Origin: AG-12 sp027339635 | GTDB lineage: Bacteria > Chloroflexota > Dormibacteria > Aeolococcales > Bog-877 | DNA length: 64,000 bases | Assembly: GCA_027339635.1 (NCBI GenBank) | Contig: DAHWNZ010000006.1 | Span: 15,563-79,562, forward strand | Reading direction: 5' to 3' | Shown: positions 33,767 to 42,472 of the stretch, piece by piece | Position numbering within the stretch: the first letter of the stretch is position 1 | How the letters are laid out: the number at the start of each line of letters is the position of its first letter | Translations under genes and position numbers: made by a program | The notes under the pieces: generated by a model | What the model was told of the DNA's origin: nothing | The model's database searches: none | The model's input: the letters and a program-made list of their open reading frames with translations, nothing else

Positions 33767-33849
33767 CCATCAATCTCCTCACGCATTGAGCCAAGTTGAG
33801 GCCGGCCCGCAGGCGACCACCCACCGTCCGCCCCATGATAGGAGGGAGG

Positions 33850-34572
33850 TCAGCCCGCGCTGAGAATCTGGATGCAGTGGTCGACGTCCTCGGAGTACAG
33901 ATTCGACGGTGGTGCCGCCGGCAGCGCCCCCCGGTTGCGGGGCAGGTAGAACCCGAAGGACGGCGACGGGTTCACGACCGCGACCGGAATCGAGGTCTTC
34001 ACCGGAGGGAAGACCGCTAGCAGCCACACCGAGGCGCCAGGATTGACGTCGGCGGAACAGACGGAAAGGCGGTTGCTGGCCAGCACCAGGATCGGCCGTA
34101 TCGGCTGGTAATACGTCTGCTGCAGTGACGTGAGCTTTCCGGAAGGGTCGAGGTTGTTGGTCCCGCCGAACTTGGCCGCGGTCTCCAGGACCGTCTGGGT
34201 CAGGCCTACGCCACAGGTGGACGCCCCCGGGTTTTCGGCCAGTGCCACGACCTCCAGAAGCTCGCCGAAATGAGACAGGCTGGTGGCATCGCGTTCCTCT
34301 GAGGTCGGCAGCAGGGGCAGGACGTCCGCCAGCGGCACCAGGCGTGAGTAGTAGAAGTAGATCCTGGTCTGGTCGACGTAGAACCCTCCATCCGGGCTGC
34401 AGCTGTCCAGTCCCGAGTCCAGGGGCTTGGCCGAACCCTTGACGGGCAGGCCGGCGACCAGGTCCTTCACCGCCTGGGACGCCGAGGTCGGCGAGCTGCC
34501 GCACGAGCTGACGAGAATTGTTGCGATCACGGCCAGAAGTAGAGCCGCGATGCTGTGGCGGCGTGCCGGCAA
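33850..34572 (-). CDS. Lipoprotein, unknown
   Basis: A 240-aa protein with a lipoprotein signal peptide (lipobox LVSSC, predicted cleavage before the Cys near residue 24). The mature part has six or so scattered cysteines and no recognised domain. The TTG start is 17 nt after pyrE, so it is probably the last gene of the gcv-pyrE operon. A start slightly downstream is possible. Confidence 0.7.
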   Translation of the reverse strand: MPARRHSIAALLLAVIATILVSSCGSSPTSASQAVKDLVAGLPVKGSAKPLDSGLDSCSPDGGFYVDQTRIYFYYSRLVPLADVLPLLPTSEERDATSLSHFGELLEVVALAENPGASTCGVGLTQTVLETAAKFGGTNNLDPSGKLTSLQQTYYQPIRPILVLASNRLSVCSADVNPGASVWLLAVFPPVKTSIPVAVVNPSPSFGFYLPRNRGALPAAPPSNLYSEDVDHCIQILSAG

Positions 34573-34589
34573 GAACGGCCCCGCCCTGT

Positions 34590-35162
34590 TCAGCTGCTGC
34601 CGACCGGCTCGGTCGCCAGCAGGTCGGAGCGGACGAAGATCGAACGTAAAGCGTAGCCCGCCTCCTCGATCCTGGCCCGCCCTCCTTCCTCGCGGTCCAG
34701 CAGGGTGTAGATGGCGACGATCTTGGCTCCCGTCGCCTCAACCCGCGCCGCGGTCCGCAGCAGAGACCCTCCGGTGGTCAGAGCGTCGTCGACCAGGGCC
34801 ACGCGGTCTCCCGGCCCTGGCGGCGGGCCGGCGAACGTGCCCCCGGCCCCGTGCTCTTTCACCTCCTTGCGCACGATGAAAGCGCCGACCCGGGGCGCTC
34901 CGTCGAGGGCGCTGCAGAGCGCTATCGCAGTCACCATGGGATCGGCACCGAGCGTCGGGCCTCCGACCCTGGAGACCGCGTCCTCCCTGGCCCAGGCGAC
35001 CATCTCCCGTCCGATCAGGAGGGATCCAACTGGATCCAGGGTCACCATCCGGCCATCAAAGTAGTAGTTGCTGCGCCGTCCGCTGGCGAGCAGGAAGTCG
35101 CCCTCCCTGAAGGCCAGCCCTCGCATCAGGTCTAGCAGCGTCCTCCTTTGCCCGGCGTCCAT
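34590..35162 (-). CDS. pyrE: Orotate phosphoribosyltransferase
   Basis: A 190-aa enzyme converting orotate and PRPP to OMP in de novo pyrimidine synthesis. The PRPP-binding motif ALVDDALTTGGSL is clear, with SGRRSNYYFDGR near the N terminus and FIVRKEVKEHGAGG as the flexible catalytic loop. It starts with ATG 2 nt after gcvPB. No other pyrimidine genes are present, so its placement after the glycine-cleavage genes is noteworthy. Confidence 0.95.
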   Translation of the reverse strand: MDAGQRRTLLDLMRGLAFREGDFLLASGRRSNYYFDGRMVTLDPVGSLLIGREMVAWAREDAVSRVGGPTLGADPMVTAIALCSALDGAPRVGAFIVRKEVKEHGAGGTFAGPPPGPGDRVALVDDALTTGGSLLRTAARVEATGAKIVAIYTLLDREEGGRARIEEAGYALRSIFVRSDLLATEPVGSS

Positions 35163-35164
35163 TC

Positions 35165-36649
35165 TCAGGGCGCCTCGGCTGCTCGCCAGCGCAGGATGGG
35201 ATTCCTCGCTGCCGTCACCTCGTCGACGCGGCCGACCGGAGCATTGTGAGGGGCTGTGCGCAGCGATTCGGGGTCCGCTCTTCCCTCGTCGAGGATGGAG
35301 ATCACAATCCGCGCCAGCTCGTCGAGAGAGCCCTTCGACTCGGTCTCTGTGGGCTCGAACATCATGGCTTCAGGAACCGTGATCGGGAAATAGACGGTGG
35401 GAGGATAGATGCCGTAGTCGATCATCCGCTTGGCTATATCCAGAGCCCTCAGGTCTGGTTGCGCGGATCGTCTGGGAGTCGCCACGAACTCGTGGAAGCT
35501 GTCGCTGTCTACCGCGACTGGGAGCCGGCCCTCAAGCAGGTGGCGCAGGTATCTTGCGTTCAGGACGGCGTCTGTGGCGACCTGACCGATGCCATCGCCG
35601 TAGGCCCTTATGTAGGCGTAGGCCCTCGCCAGCATCCCGAAATTCCCGTAGAAGGCCCGCACCCGGCCGATGCTCTCGGGCCGGTCAAAGTCGAGGTGGA
35701 ACGAGTCGCCGTGGCGCACCACCCTCGGCACCGGCAGATAGCCGGCCAGAGCAGGGCTGACGCCGACCGGTCCGGCTCCCGGGCCACCGCCCCCGTGGGG
35801 CGTCGAGAAGGTCTTGTGCAAGTTGAGATGGACCACGTCGAACCCCATGTCTCCCGGACGTGCCAGCCCGACCAGGGCATTCAGGTTGGCGCCGTCGTAA
35901 TAGACCAGCGCACCAGCCTCGTGGGCAAGGCGGGCCATCTCCTCGATGTTGCGCTCGAAGATTCCCAGGGTGTTGGGATTGGTCAGCATCACCGCGGCGA
36001 CCTCCGGGCCGAGCTTGGAGCGCAGGTCGTCCAGGTCGACGGTCCCATCCCCGGCGCTCTTGACCGTGATCACAGAAAACCCGCACTGCACAGCGCTGGC
36101 CGGATTGGTCCCGTGCGCGGTGTCGGGAATGATCACGGCCCGGCGGGCGTGGTCCTCCCGGCTGCGATGAAACGCCTGGATCATCCGCAGCCCGGTCCAT
36201 TCGCCGTGGGCCCCGGCCGCTGGCTGCAGCGACACCTCCCCCATCCCGGTGATCTGGCAGAGGTATCGCTCCAGGTTCCACATCAGCTCAAGCGCCCCCT
36301 GGATGGACGACTCCGGCTGCCATGGGTGAATGTCGCTGAGGCCTTCGAACGAAGCCACCTGCTCATTGACGGCCGGGTTGTACTTCATCGTGCAGGAGCC
36401 CAGCGGGTAGGCGCCCTGCTGCAGGTTGTGATTGCGCCGCGCCAGCCGCCCGAAGTGGCGCGCCAGATGAGGCTCGCTGAGGGCGGGGATCAGCGCTCTG
36501 CGGCTTCGGGCCAGCGAGGCTGGCAGCCCCTCGGCCAACCCCGGCCCCTGGACGCCAGCCTCCGGAAGCTGGGGCCCGGTCCCCGGCTCCGTGGCCACCT
36601 CGAATATGAGTGGCTCCTCTCCGGCCCAGGCGGACGCGGCGGCGCTCAC
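35165..36649 (-). CDS. gcvPB: Glycine dehydrogenase (decarboxylating) subunit 2
   Basis: A 494-aa PLP-containing half of the split P-protein. The internal aldimine lysine is in LNLHKTFSTPHGGGGPG. GSCTMKYNPAVNE and AGAHGEWTGLRMIQAF are also typical. It forms an alpha2-beta2 complex with GcvPA and passes the aminomethyl group to lipoyl-GcvH. The GTG start overlaps the gcvPA stop (GTGA); a longer open frame upstream lies inside gcvPA and is rejected. Confidence 0.95.
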   Translation of the reverse strand: MSAAASAWAGEEPLIFEVATEPGTGPQLPEAGVQGPGLAEGLPASLARSRRALIPALSEPHLARHFGRLARRNHNLQQGAYPLGSCTMKYNPAVNEQVASFEGLSDIHPWQPESSIQGALELMWNLERYLCQITGMGEVSLQPAAGAHGEWTGLRMIQAFHRSREDHARRAVIIPDTAHGTNPASAVQCGFSVITVKSAGDGTVDLDDLRSKLGPEVAAVMLTNPNTLGIFERNIEEMARLAHEAGALVYYDGANLNALVGLARPGDMGFDVVHLNLHKTFSTPHGGGGPGAGPVGVSPALAGYLPVPRVVRHGDSFHLDFDRPESIGRVRAFYGNFGMLARAYAYIRAYGDGIGQVATDAVLNARYLRHLLEGRLPVAVDSDSFHEFVATPRRSAQPDLRALDIAKRMIDYGIYPPTVYFPITVPEAMMFEPTETESKGSLDELARIVISILDEGRADPESLRTAPHNAPVGRVDEVTAARNPILRWRAAEAP

Positions 36650-38019
36650 AGTGCCGCTCCAGCCTCGACGAAGGTCGGGGCCATCTCCAGGACGGCCTGC
36701 TCGTAGCGGTCCAGGGCGGCCGGGGGAGTCGTCTCCGTCACAGACACCAGCATCTGGCTCCTTCGGGCGTGGTCGAACCTTCCCAGGGGGAGTCCCGCCA
36801 GAATGCCCCGTTCGGCGAGCTTGGCAGCCCACTTCTCCGCGTCGCCTGGACACTCCAGGACGAATTCCCACAGGAAGTCTCCCCTCGGGTGCGCCACTCC
36901 GAATCCAGGAGCGGCCCCCAGCCTACGTGCCAGATCGTGAGCGCGCCGGTACGAGATGTCAACCACACGGCGCATCCCCGCTTCCCCCATCTTGGCCATG
37001 TAGGCGGTGGCGGCAAGCGCCATGAGGGCGTGGTTGGTGCAGATGTTCGACGTTGCCCGCTCGCGCCGGATGTGCTGCTCGCGGGTCTGCAGCGTGAGGC
37101 AGTAGGCCCGACCACCCCGGGCGTCCTTGGTCATCCCCACGAGCCTGCCGGGCATCCGCCGCAGGAGGTCCTGCCGGCACGCCAGCAGCCCCACCGTGGG
37201 ACCACCCAGCTGGGCCGGGATTCCCAGCTGCTGTCCCTCCCCCGCCGCGATGTCAGCCCCCTGGGCGCCCGGAGGCTCGAGCACGACGGAGGCCAGGGGG
37301 TCGGCCATGACAAGGGCCAGCGATCCCGCCCCGTGAGCAAGCTCTACCAGGTCGGCGACCGGCTCTATCAAGCCGAAGAAGTTTGGTTGCCCGACGATCA
37401 GGACGGCCGTATCCCGAGCCGCCAGCAGCCGCTCCGCGGCCCGGGCGTCGGTGACCCCATCCCGGGTTGGGATGAGTTCCAACTCCCCGCCCCGACCGGA
37501 CGAGTAGGTCTTGAGGACCTCCAGGGTCTCTGGGTGGAGCGCCGACGAGGCGAGGATCCTTGAGCGCCCCGTGTGAGCCACCGCCAGCAGGGCACCCTCG
37601 GCCACCGCCGTGGCCCCGTCGTACATGGAGGCGTTGGCCACGTCAAGGTCGTAGAGCTCCGCGACCATGGACTGGAACTCAAAGATCGTCTGGAGGTACC
37701 CCTGGCTGGCCTCCGCCTGATAGGGGGTGTACGAGGTGTAGAACTCCGGCCGGCCGATGGTGGCCCGCACGATGGCGGGTACGAACCGGGAGTAGATGCC
37801 CCCACCCAAGAAACAGTCCCAGCGGGAGAGCGGGCGGTTGGCATCCGCCAGACGGCGCATCTCCGCCGTCAGCTCAAGTTCGCTGAGAGGTGGCGGCAGC
37901 TCCAGCCTGGGGTTCTGCAGGTGAGCCGGGATCTCCGCGAACAGGTCGGCGGGGCTGGAGACACCAAGTGCGGCCAGCATCTCCTGGCGGTCGCGGGCGG
38001 AGTTGGGCAGGTATGCCAT
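36646..38019 (-). CDS. gcvPA: Glycine dehydrogenase (decarboxylating) subunit 1
   Basis: A 457-aa N-terminal half of the split glycine decarboxylase. It shows AYLPNSARDRQEMLAALGV at the start, CFLGGGIYSRFVPAIV, FYTSYTPYQAEASQGYLQ and ANASMYDGATAVAEG, all family landmarks. Split GcvPA/GcvPB is typical of Firmicutes- and Chloroflexi-like lineages, while most Proteobacteria and Actinobacteria have a fused GcvP. A ~190-nt gap separates it from gcvH. Confidence 0.95.
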   Translation of the reverse strand: MAYLPNSARDRQEMLAALGVSSPADLFAEIPAHLQNPRLELPPPLSELELTAEMRRLADANRPLSRWDCFLGGGIYSRFVPAIVRATIGRPEFYTSYTPYQAEASQGYLQTIFEFQSMVAELYDLDVANASMYDGATAVAEGALLAVAHTGRSRILASSALHPETLEVLKTYSSGRGGELELIPTRDGVTDARAAERLLAARDTAVLIVGQPNFFGLIEPVADLVELAHGAGSLALVMADPLASVVLEPPGAQGADIAAGEGQQLGIPAQLGGPTVGLLACRQDLLRRMPGRLVGMTKDARGGRAYCLTLQTREQHIRRERATSNICTNHALMALAATAYMAKMGEAGMRRVVDISYRRAHDLARRLGAAPGFGVAHPRGDFLWEFVLECPGDAEKWAAKLAERGILAGLPLGRFDHARRSQMLVSVTETTPPAALDRYEQAVLEMAPTFVEAGAAL

Positions 38020-38212
38020 CGGCAGGGGTCCTAAATTGGGCGCGGTGGGCTCAGCCTGAGTTCAACCTAGAGTTTAGCTGCAGACCGATCCCGTCCCGAG
38101 GGGCCAACTCGGGGCCGCGTGGCGGCCGCCAGCCGGTGTGATCGGGTGCAGGCCGACCCGCGCTTGGCCCGTTCGGCGCCGCTGGTGCCTGGTTCGAGGA
38201 GGCCGTTGACGG

Positions 38213-38602
38213 TCAGTGCTGGTCGGCGTCCGCGTAGGCCTGATAGGCGGCGTCGTCCATCAGCGTGTCCGGAAGCTCCCCGTCGAGCCTCACCTTGACC
38301 AACCAACCCCTCTCGTAGGGGTCCTGGTTGACCAGCTCGGGGGCGTCGTTCACCGCCGCATTGACCTCCAACACTTCCCCGGCTGCGGGGGCGTAGAGAT
38401 CGCTGGCGGCCTTCACCGACTCGACCGCGCCGAGGCGAGCCCCCGGCTCCAACCGCGCGCCCACCTGCGGCAGCTCCAAGAAGATCACATCACCCAGCTG
38501 CCCCTGAGCGTGATCGGAGATTCCGATGAAAGCCTCGCCGCCGTCGGCGGGACGCACCCACTCATGGGTCTTGGTGAATTTGAAACCGCTTAGGTCTGGC
38601 AA
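38213..38602 (-). CDS. gcvH: Glycine cleavage system H protein
   Basis: A 129-aa lipoyl carrier. The lipoylated lysine is in GAVESVKAASDLYAP, and KTHEWVR near the N terminus is diagnostic. It shuttles the methylamine intermediate between the P, T and L proteins. The TTG start has a strong GGAGGAGG Shine-Dalgarno at about 6-nt spacing and is 27 nt after gcvT. No lipoate ligase, lipoyl synthase or L-protein gene is in the window. Confidence 0.95.
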   Translation of the reverse strand: MPDLSGFKFTKTHEWVRPADGGEAFIGISDHAQGQLGDVIFLELPQVGARLEPGARLGAVESVKAASDLYAPAAGEVLEVNAAVNDAPELVNQDPYERGWLVKVRLDGELPDTLMDDAAYQAYADADQH

Positions 38603-38629
38603 CTTGGTCCTCCTCCCTGTGGGAGACTG

Positions 38630-39733
38630 CTACTGTCCGGGCCGATGGTAGAAAGGTAACGGGACGACCGTCGCCTCCGCCCACAGTTCCGGCTCCTGCC
38701 GCAGGCGCACTTTGAGCATGGTGCCTGGGGCGGCCATCTCCCGCCTCACGTATCCCATGGCGATGGCGGTGCCGACGGAAAATCCGAAGGAGCCACTGGT
38801 CACCACCCCAACCTCCCCGGAGTCGGCGAATATCGCCTGGTGGGGGCGGGCGATCTGGCGCGGCCCCAGTTGGATTCCCACAAACGCCCGGGTTGGTGCC
38901 TCCGAGATACGTCGCAGTGCGGTGCTGCCCAGGAAGGCTCCCTTGGCCAGTTTGACCACCCACCCCAGTCCGGCCGTGATCGGGTCAGTTCCCTCGTCGA
39001 TGTCCTGGCCGTAAAGGCGCAGCCCAGCCTCCAGCCGCAGAGTGTCGCGGGCGCCGAGACCGGCCGGCATGAGGCCGTACTCCTGACCGCGCTCATAGAG
39101 CGCTGTCCAGATCGTCTCGGCCGCCTCGGAGGGTCCATACAGCTCGAATCCGTCCTCTCCCGTGTAGCCGGTCCTGGATAGGCGCAGCCTGACACCGGCG
39201 ACCGTGCCCGGGCGGTGGTGGTAGTAGCGGATTTCCTGCGGGCTGCCCTCGGACACCAGAGGCTCCAGGATCTCCAGAGCCCGTGGCCCCTGCAGCGCAA
39301 TCAGAAAGGTCTCCGCCGAGCGGTCCAGGAGCTCCACCCCCGCGGGGGGCAGATGCTGCCTCATCCACGCGAGGTCGGCGTCGTGGCGGGCGGCGTTGAT
39401 CACACACATGAACTCTTCACGGTCGCGATAGACCAGGAGGTCGTCAACGATCCCGCCATCCTCCCGACACATGACCCCATACAGGGCACGCCCCTCGGCC
39501 AGCTTGGAGACATCGTTGCTCACCAGGTTCTGGAGATAGTCGAGGGCCCCGCTGCCGCGCACCATCACCTCTCCCATGTGGGAAACGTCGAACAGGCCCG
39601 CCCGCCGGCGCACGGCTTCGTGCTCCTCCCGGATGCTGCGGTACTGCATCGGCATGATGTAGCCACCGAAGGGCGTCATGCGCGCGCCGAGCTGGCGATG
39701 AATCGCCCCCAAGGGGACTTCTATGTCAGTCAA
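38630..39733 (-). CDS. gcvT: Aminomethyltransferase (T protein)
   Basis: A 367-aa tetrahydrofolate-dependent aminomethyltransferase. Landmarks include FGGYIMPMQY, AGLFDVSHMGEV, LALYGVMCREDGGIVDD-like segments, GYTGEDGFELY and GARDTLRLEAGLRLYG. The TTG start overlaps the stop of the sigma-like gene (TTGA), so its translation is coupled to that gene, and I see no promoter or leader of its own. Confidence 0.95.
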   Translation of the reverse strand: MTDIEVPLGAIHRQLGARMTPFGGYIMPMQYRSIREEHEAVRRRAGLFDVSHMGEVMVRGSGALDYLQNLVSNDVSKLAEGRALYGVMCREDGGIVDDLLVYRDREEFMCVINAARHDADLAWMRQHLPPAGVELLDRSAETFLIALQGPRALEILEPLVSEGSPQEIRYYHHRPGTVAGVRLRLSRTGYTGEDGFELYGPSEAAETIWTALYERGQEYGLMPAGLGARDTLRLEAGLRLYGQDIDEGTDPITAGLGWVVKLAKGAFLGSTALRRISEAPTRAFVGIQLGPRQIARPHQAIFADSGEVGVVTSGSFGFSVGTAIAMGYVRREMAAPGTMLKVRLRQEPELWAEATVVPLPFYHRPGQ

Positions 39734-40326
39734 TCTTCCTCCATCTCCTCGAGCGTCTCCAGCAGTTCGCGATCATGTTGGGCGGCGGCTTCCGAGGCGG
39801 CCTGACGCAGCTGCCTCACCCGCTCCTCGGGCCACCCCAGGTGGTCCGCCAGTTGACGGTCGCTCGGGGGGGCTCCAAGCTCTCTGCGCATCTCAACGTC
39901 CGCCGCGAACACCACCTCTGCGTCCCGCGCCCACCGCTCATCCTGCTCTCTGGCGCGCTCCTCCTCCGCCAGGGTGGCGCGGATCGCGGCGGCCACGACC
40001 TCGCGTGCCTGGCGCTGAAATTCCGCCGGGGTGAGCGGGGTCTCCCCGGAGAGCCCGTGCACCAGTTTCAGCAAGGCTGTGGTGCCCTCCTGAAAGAGAT
40101 CACCGACCGGGGTTCCCGGCCGGTCCACACTGGTCGCCTGCTCGAGCGCTATCCACAGGTGGTGCTGCACCAACTGCCGCCTCGGGTCCTGGTCGAGGTT
40201 CTCGTAACCGACCGTGGCCAGCAGCCCGGCAATCGCCTGCTCGCCCAGGGGTGGGAACTCCGCGACCATTTCCCTCAGGGTCCGGGTCTCGTCTGACGGC
40301 GCCGAAGCGGGCTTGGGAGTGGGCAC
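39730..40326 (-). CDS. Sigma-70-like protein lacking promoter-recognition regions
   Basis: A 198-aa protein. Residues ~48-92 resemble sigma-70 region 2.1-2.2, the core-RNAP-binding helices (RRQLVQHHLWIALEQ ... GDLFQEGTTALLKLV). Residues ~142-175 resemble region 3 (EMRRELGAPPSDRQLADHLG). The aromatic -10-recognition region 2.3-2.4 is replaced by an acidic/Ala-rich helix, and region 4 is missing; the end is acidic (LLETLEEMEED). It may bind RNA polymerase without recognising a promoter. GTG 40326 lies 7 nt after TATACT, giving a leaderless mRNA. It heads the gcv operon. Confidence 0.7.
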   Translation of the reverse strand: MPTPKPASAPSDETRTLREMVAEFPPLGEQAIAGLLATVGYENLDQDPRRQLVQHHLWIALEQATSVDRPGTPVGDLFQEGTTALLKLVHGLSGETPLTPAEFQRQAREVVAAAIRATLAEEERAREQDERWARDAEVVFAADVEMRRELGAPPSDRQLADHLGWPEERVRQLRQAASEAAAQHDRELLETLEEMEED

Positions 40327-40333
40327 GGACCCG

Positions 40334-40339
40334 AGTATA
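40334..40339 (-). promoter_or_regulatory. -10 box of the sigma-like/gcv operon
   Basis: TATACT on the minus strand, 7 nt before the GTG at 40326. It lies 47 bp from the divergent zwf -10 box, so the two promoters share one regulatory region. Confidence 0.65.
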
Positions 40340-40386
40340 GGCTCGGTTCGGCGAACGGGAGGGATCTCGCGGCGGATCGGTATTCG

Positions 40387-40392
40387 TACACT
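40387..40392 (+). promoter_or_regulatory. -10 box of zwf
   Basis: TACACT in the context CGTACACT, exactly 6 nt before the zwf GTG at 40399, giving a predicted leaderless start. There is no recognisable -35. Confidence 0.65.
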
Positions 40393-40398
40393 CAGACG

Positions 40399-41841
40399 GT
40401 GCCACCCCGCGCCATGCGAGTACCCCCCGACCAAGACCTGGTGGTCTTCGGAGCGACCGGGGACCTGGCCCGCCGCAAGCTGCTGCCCGCACTCTATGAG
40501 CTGAGTCGCCAGGGGCTCCTCCCACGCCGCGGGGAGGTGGTGGGAACTGCGACCCGGGACCTCGACGATGACGGCTTCAGGGCCTTCGCCCACGACGCGA
40601 TCGAGGAATTTGCCAGAACCGGGCTCGACGAGCCGAGCTTCGCGGCCTTCGCCAAGCGGCTGCGCTACGTGCCCGCCATCTCCGACCCAGGGCCCAAGCT
40701 GGCCAAGGTGCTCAAGCTCCCGCACCGGATCGTGTACCTGGCCGTCCCCCCCTCGTCCTTCGCCCCGATCCTGCAGGAGTTGAAGGATGCCGGGCTCTCC
40801 AGGGGTGCCTCCCTCATCATCGAGAAGCCGTTCGGGCATGACCTGGAGTCCGCCAGAAAGCTGAACCAGGCGCTGCATCGCATCGTGCCCGAGGAGAGGA
40901 TCTACCGCATCGACCACTACCTGGGCAAGGAGACCGTCCAGAATCTCCTGGTTTTCAGGTTCGGCAACACCCTTGTGGAGCGCATCTGGAACCGCGATGT
41001 GGTATCCCACGTCCAACTGACTGTTGCTGAAGACATTGGAGTTGAGAATCGGGGACATCTGTATGAGGAGACCGGAGCGCTCAAGGACATAATGCAGAAC
41101 CACCTCTTCCAGCTCCTCGCCCTCACGTGTATGTCACCTCCCAGTTCCTTCGATCCTGAAGCATTGAGAGATGAGAAGGTCAAGGTCCTTCAATCGATTC
41201 GGCCGGTGGCCCCAGCGGAGGTGGTCCGGGGTCAATACACCAGGGGCTCGGTCAACGGCAAGCTGATGCCGGGGTACCGGGAGCTTGACGGAGTGTCCCC
41301 GGATTCGAACACGGAGACGTATATAGCACTCCGACTCGCGGTCGACTCCTGGGCGTGGGCCGGGGTCCCCTTCTATCTGCGCTGCGGCAAGGCGCTGGTC
41401 ACCAGGCGCACGGAGATCATGCTCTTCTGCCGGGACGTGCCCCTGCATCTCTTCGAGGGTACGGGAATAGAGGCTCTGCAGCCCAACCGGGTGACGATCA
41501 GGATCCAGCCCGATGAGGGAATCTCATTCTCTTTCGTGGCCAAGGAGCCGGGGCCTGTGGTCCGGGAGCAGGGGGTGAGGATGGACTTCTCCTACGGGAA
41601 GTCATTCAAGACCGAGCCGGCGGAGGCCTACGAGCGGTTGCTGCACGACGCCCTGCTGGGAGACCACACCCTCTTCATACGGCAGGACGAGACTGAGTGC
41701 GCCTGGGCCGCCCTCCAACCCGTGCTGGACAACATGCCCCCGATCCGGCTTTACCCGGCTGGAAGCGAGGGCCCCGCCGAGGCCCAGAACCTGATGGAGT
41801 CGGGGGCCTGGCACAGCCTGGCCCACCACGTCCAGGATTAA
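40399..41841 (+). CDS. zwf: Glucose-6-phosphate 1-dehydrogenase
   Basis: A 480-aa first enzyme of the oxidative pentose phosphate pathway, making NADPH. The nucleotide-binding FGATGDLARRKLLPALY and the active-site RIDHYLGKE are conserved, followed by IEKPFGHDL and FRFGN. Two starts are close: GTG at 40399, which fits the leaderless promoter, and ATG 5 codons later. It is divergent from the sigma-like/gcv operon, and its end overlaps the convergent SH3-tailed gene by 4 bp. Confidence 0.95.
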   Translation: MPPRAMRVPPDQDLVVFGATGDLARRKLLPALYELSRQGLLPRRGEVVGTATRDLDDDGFRAFAHDAIEEFARTGLDEPSFAAFAKRLRYVPAISDPGPKLAKVLKLPHRIVYLAVPPSSFAPILQELKDAGLSRGASLIIEKPFGHDLESARKLNQALHRIVPEERIYRIDHYLGKETVQNLLVFRFGNTLVERIWNRDVVSHVQLTVAEDIGVENRGHLYEETGALKDIMQNHLFQLLALTCMSPPSSFDPEALRDEKVKVLQSIRPVAPAEVVRGQYTRGSVNGKLMPGYRELDGVSPDSNTETYIALRLAVDSWAWAGVPFYLRCGKALVTRRTEIMLFCRDVPLHLFEGTGIEALQPNRVTIRIQPDEGISFSFVAKEPGPVVREQGVRMDFSYGKSFKTEPAEAYERLLHDALLGDHTLFIRQDETECAWAALQPVLDNMPPIRLYPAGSEGPAEAQNLMESGAWHSLAHHVQD

Positions 41842-42437
41842 GCGCTGGCGCGCGCCGGGGCCTGGTCGGGGACCAGCTGGTCGGCTTCGATCCATCCGAC
41901 CTCTGTCTCAGGCTCCTCGCCGGCCCTGACCTGCACCCACCTGCCCTGCTGCCGCAGCGCCCGCAGGGGAGAGGCCGGACGCACAGACCTGCCGCGCTCG
42001 GCTTTGTGGTCAGGCTCCTTGAAGATCGGATATCCGGTCCCGGCCCAGCTCTGCACTATCGTGCAGGGGCCCGGGGGGATGCTGCGGAAGTGATACACGG
42101 TGTGCCCATCCCGCTCGCCACGGCCGAGGATCCTCAGGAGATTCGTCGCTCGCATGGTGGCGCTGCGCTCGCCGTCGGCGGTGATGGTCACCCTGGTGCC
42201 GCTGCTGGTGGACTCGCATTCGATGCGGATGCGGTTCTTCGGGTAACGCACCTTGGACCACTGGCCGAAGAGCCCATTGGCAAGGTCCTGGACCACTTCC
42301 GCGGTGTGGTCATCGACAACCCTGAAGCTGAATGGCGGCAGGCCAGCCACCTGCTCGGCCACCGCGAACACCTCGCGGGGCGGCGCGAACACCACCGCTT
42401 CCCAGCGGTCGTGGCGCTTGGGGCCGAGATAGAGCAT
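41838..42437 (-). CDS. Unknown protein with C-terminal SH3-like domain
   Basis: A 199-aa protein. The N-terminal ~130 residues look like an alpha/beta fold of SRPBCC-like character (RWEAVVFAPPREVFAVAEQVAG), without a diagnostic motif. The last ~45 residues (SPLRALRQQGRWVQVRAG ... VGWIEADQLV) resemble a bacterial SH3 domain. ATG 42437 lies 7 nt after TACAAT, giving a leaderless start. An upstream open frame overlapping femX is rejected. Confidence 0.65.
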   Translation of the reverse strand: MLYLGPKRHDRWEAVVFAPPREVFAVAEQVAGLPPFSFRVVDDHTAEVVQDLANGLFGQWSKVRYPKNRIRIECESTSSGTRVTITADGERSATMRATNLLRILGRGERDGHTVYHFRSIPPGPCTIVQSWAGTGYPIFKEPDHKAERGRSVRPASPLRALRQQGRWVQVRAGEEPETEVGWIEADQLVPDQAPARASA

Positions 42438-42444
42438 GCCCCAG

Positions 42445-42450
42445 ATTGTA
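42445..42450 (-). promoter_or_regulatory. -10 box of the SH3-tailed gene
   Basis: TACAAT on the minus strand, 7 nt before the ATG at 42437. Confidence 0.6.
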
Positions 42451-42472
42451 ATTGGGCGACCAGTTGGTGTGA

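Noticed and set aside
39734..40326. Glycine riboswitch before gcvT
   Set aside because: gcvT directly follows the sigma-like coding region (TTGA overlap), and the operon head is leaderless, so there is no leader to fold.
40327..41103. N-terminal extension of the sigma-like gene across zwf
   Set aside because: The extra residues are antisense to zwf, and the start-proximal TATACT box fixes the GTG at 40326.
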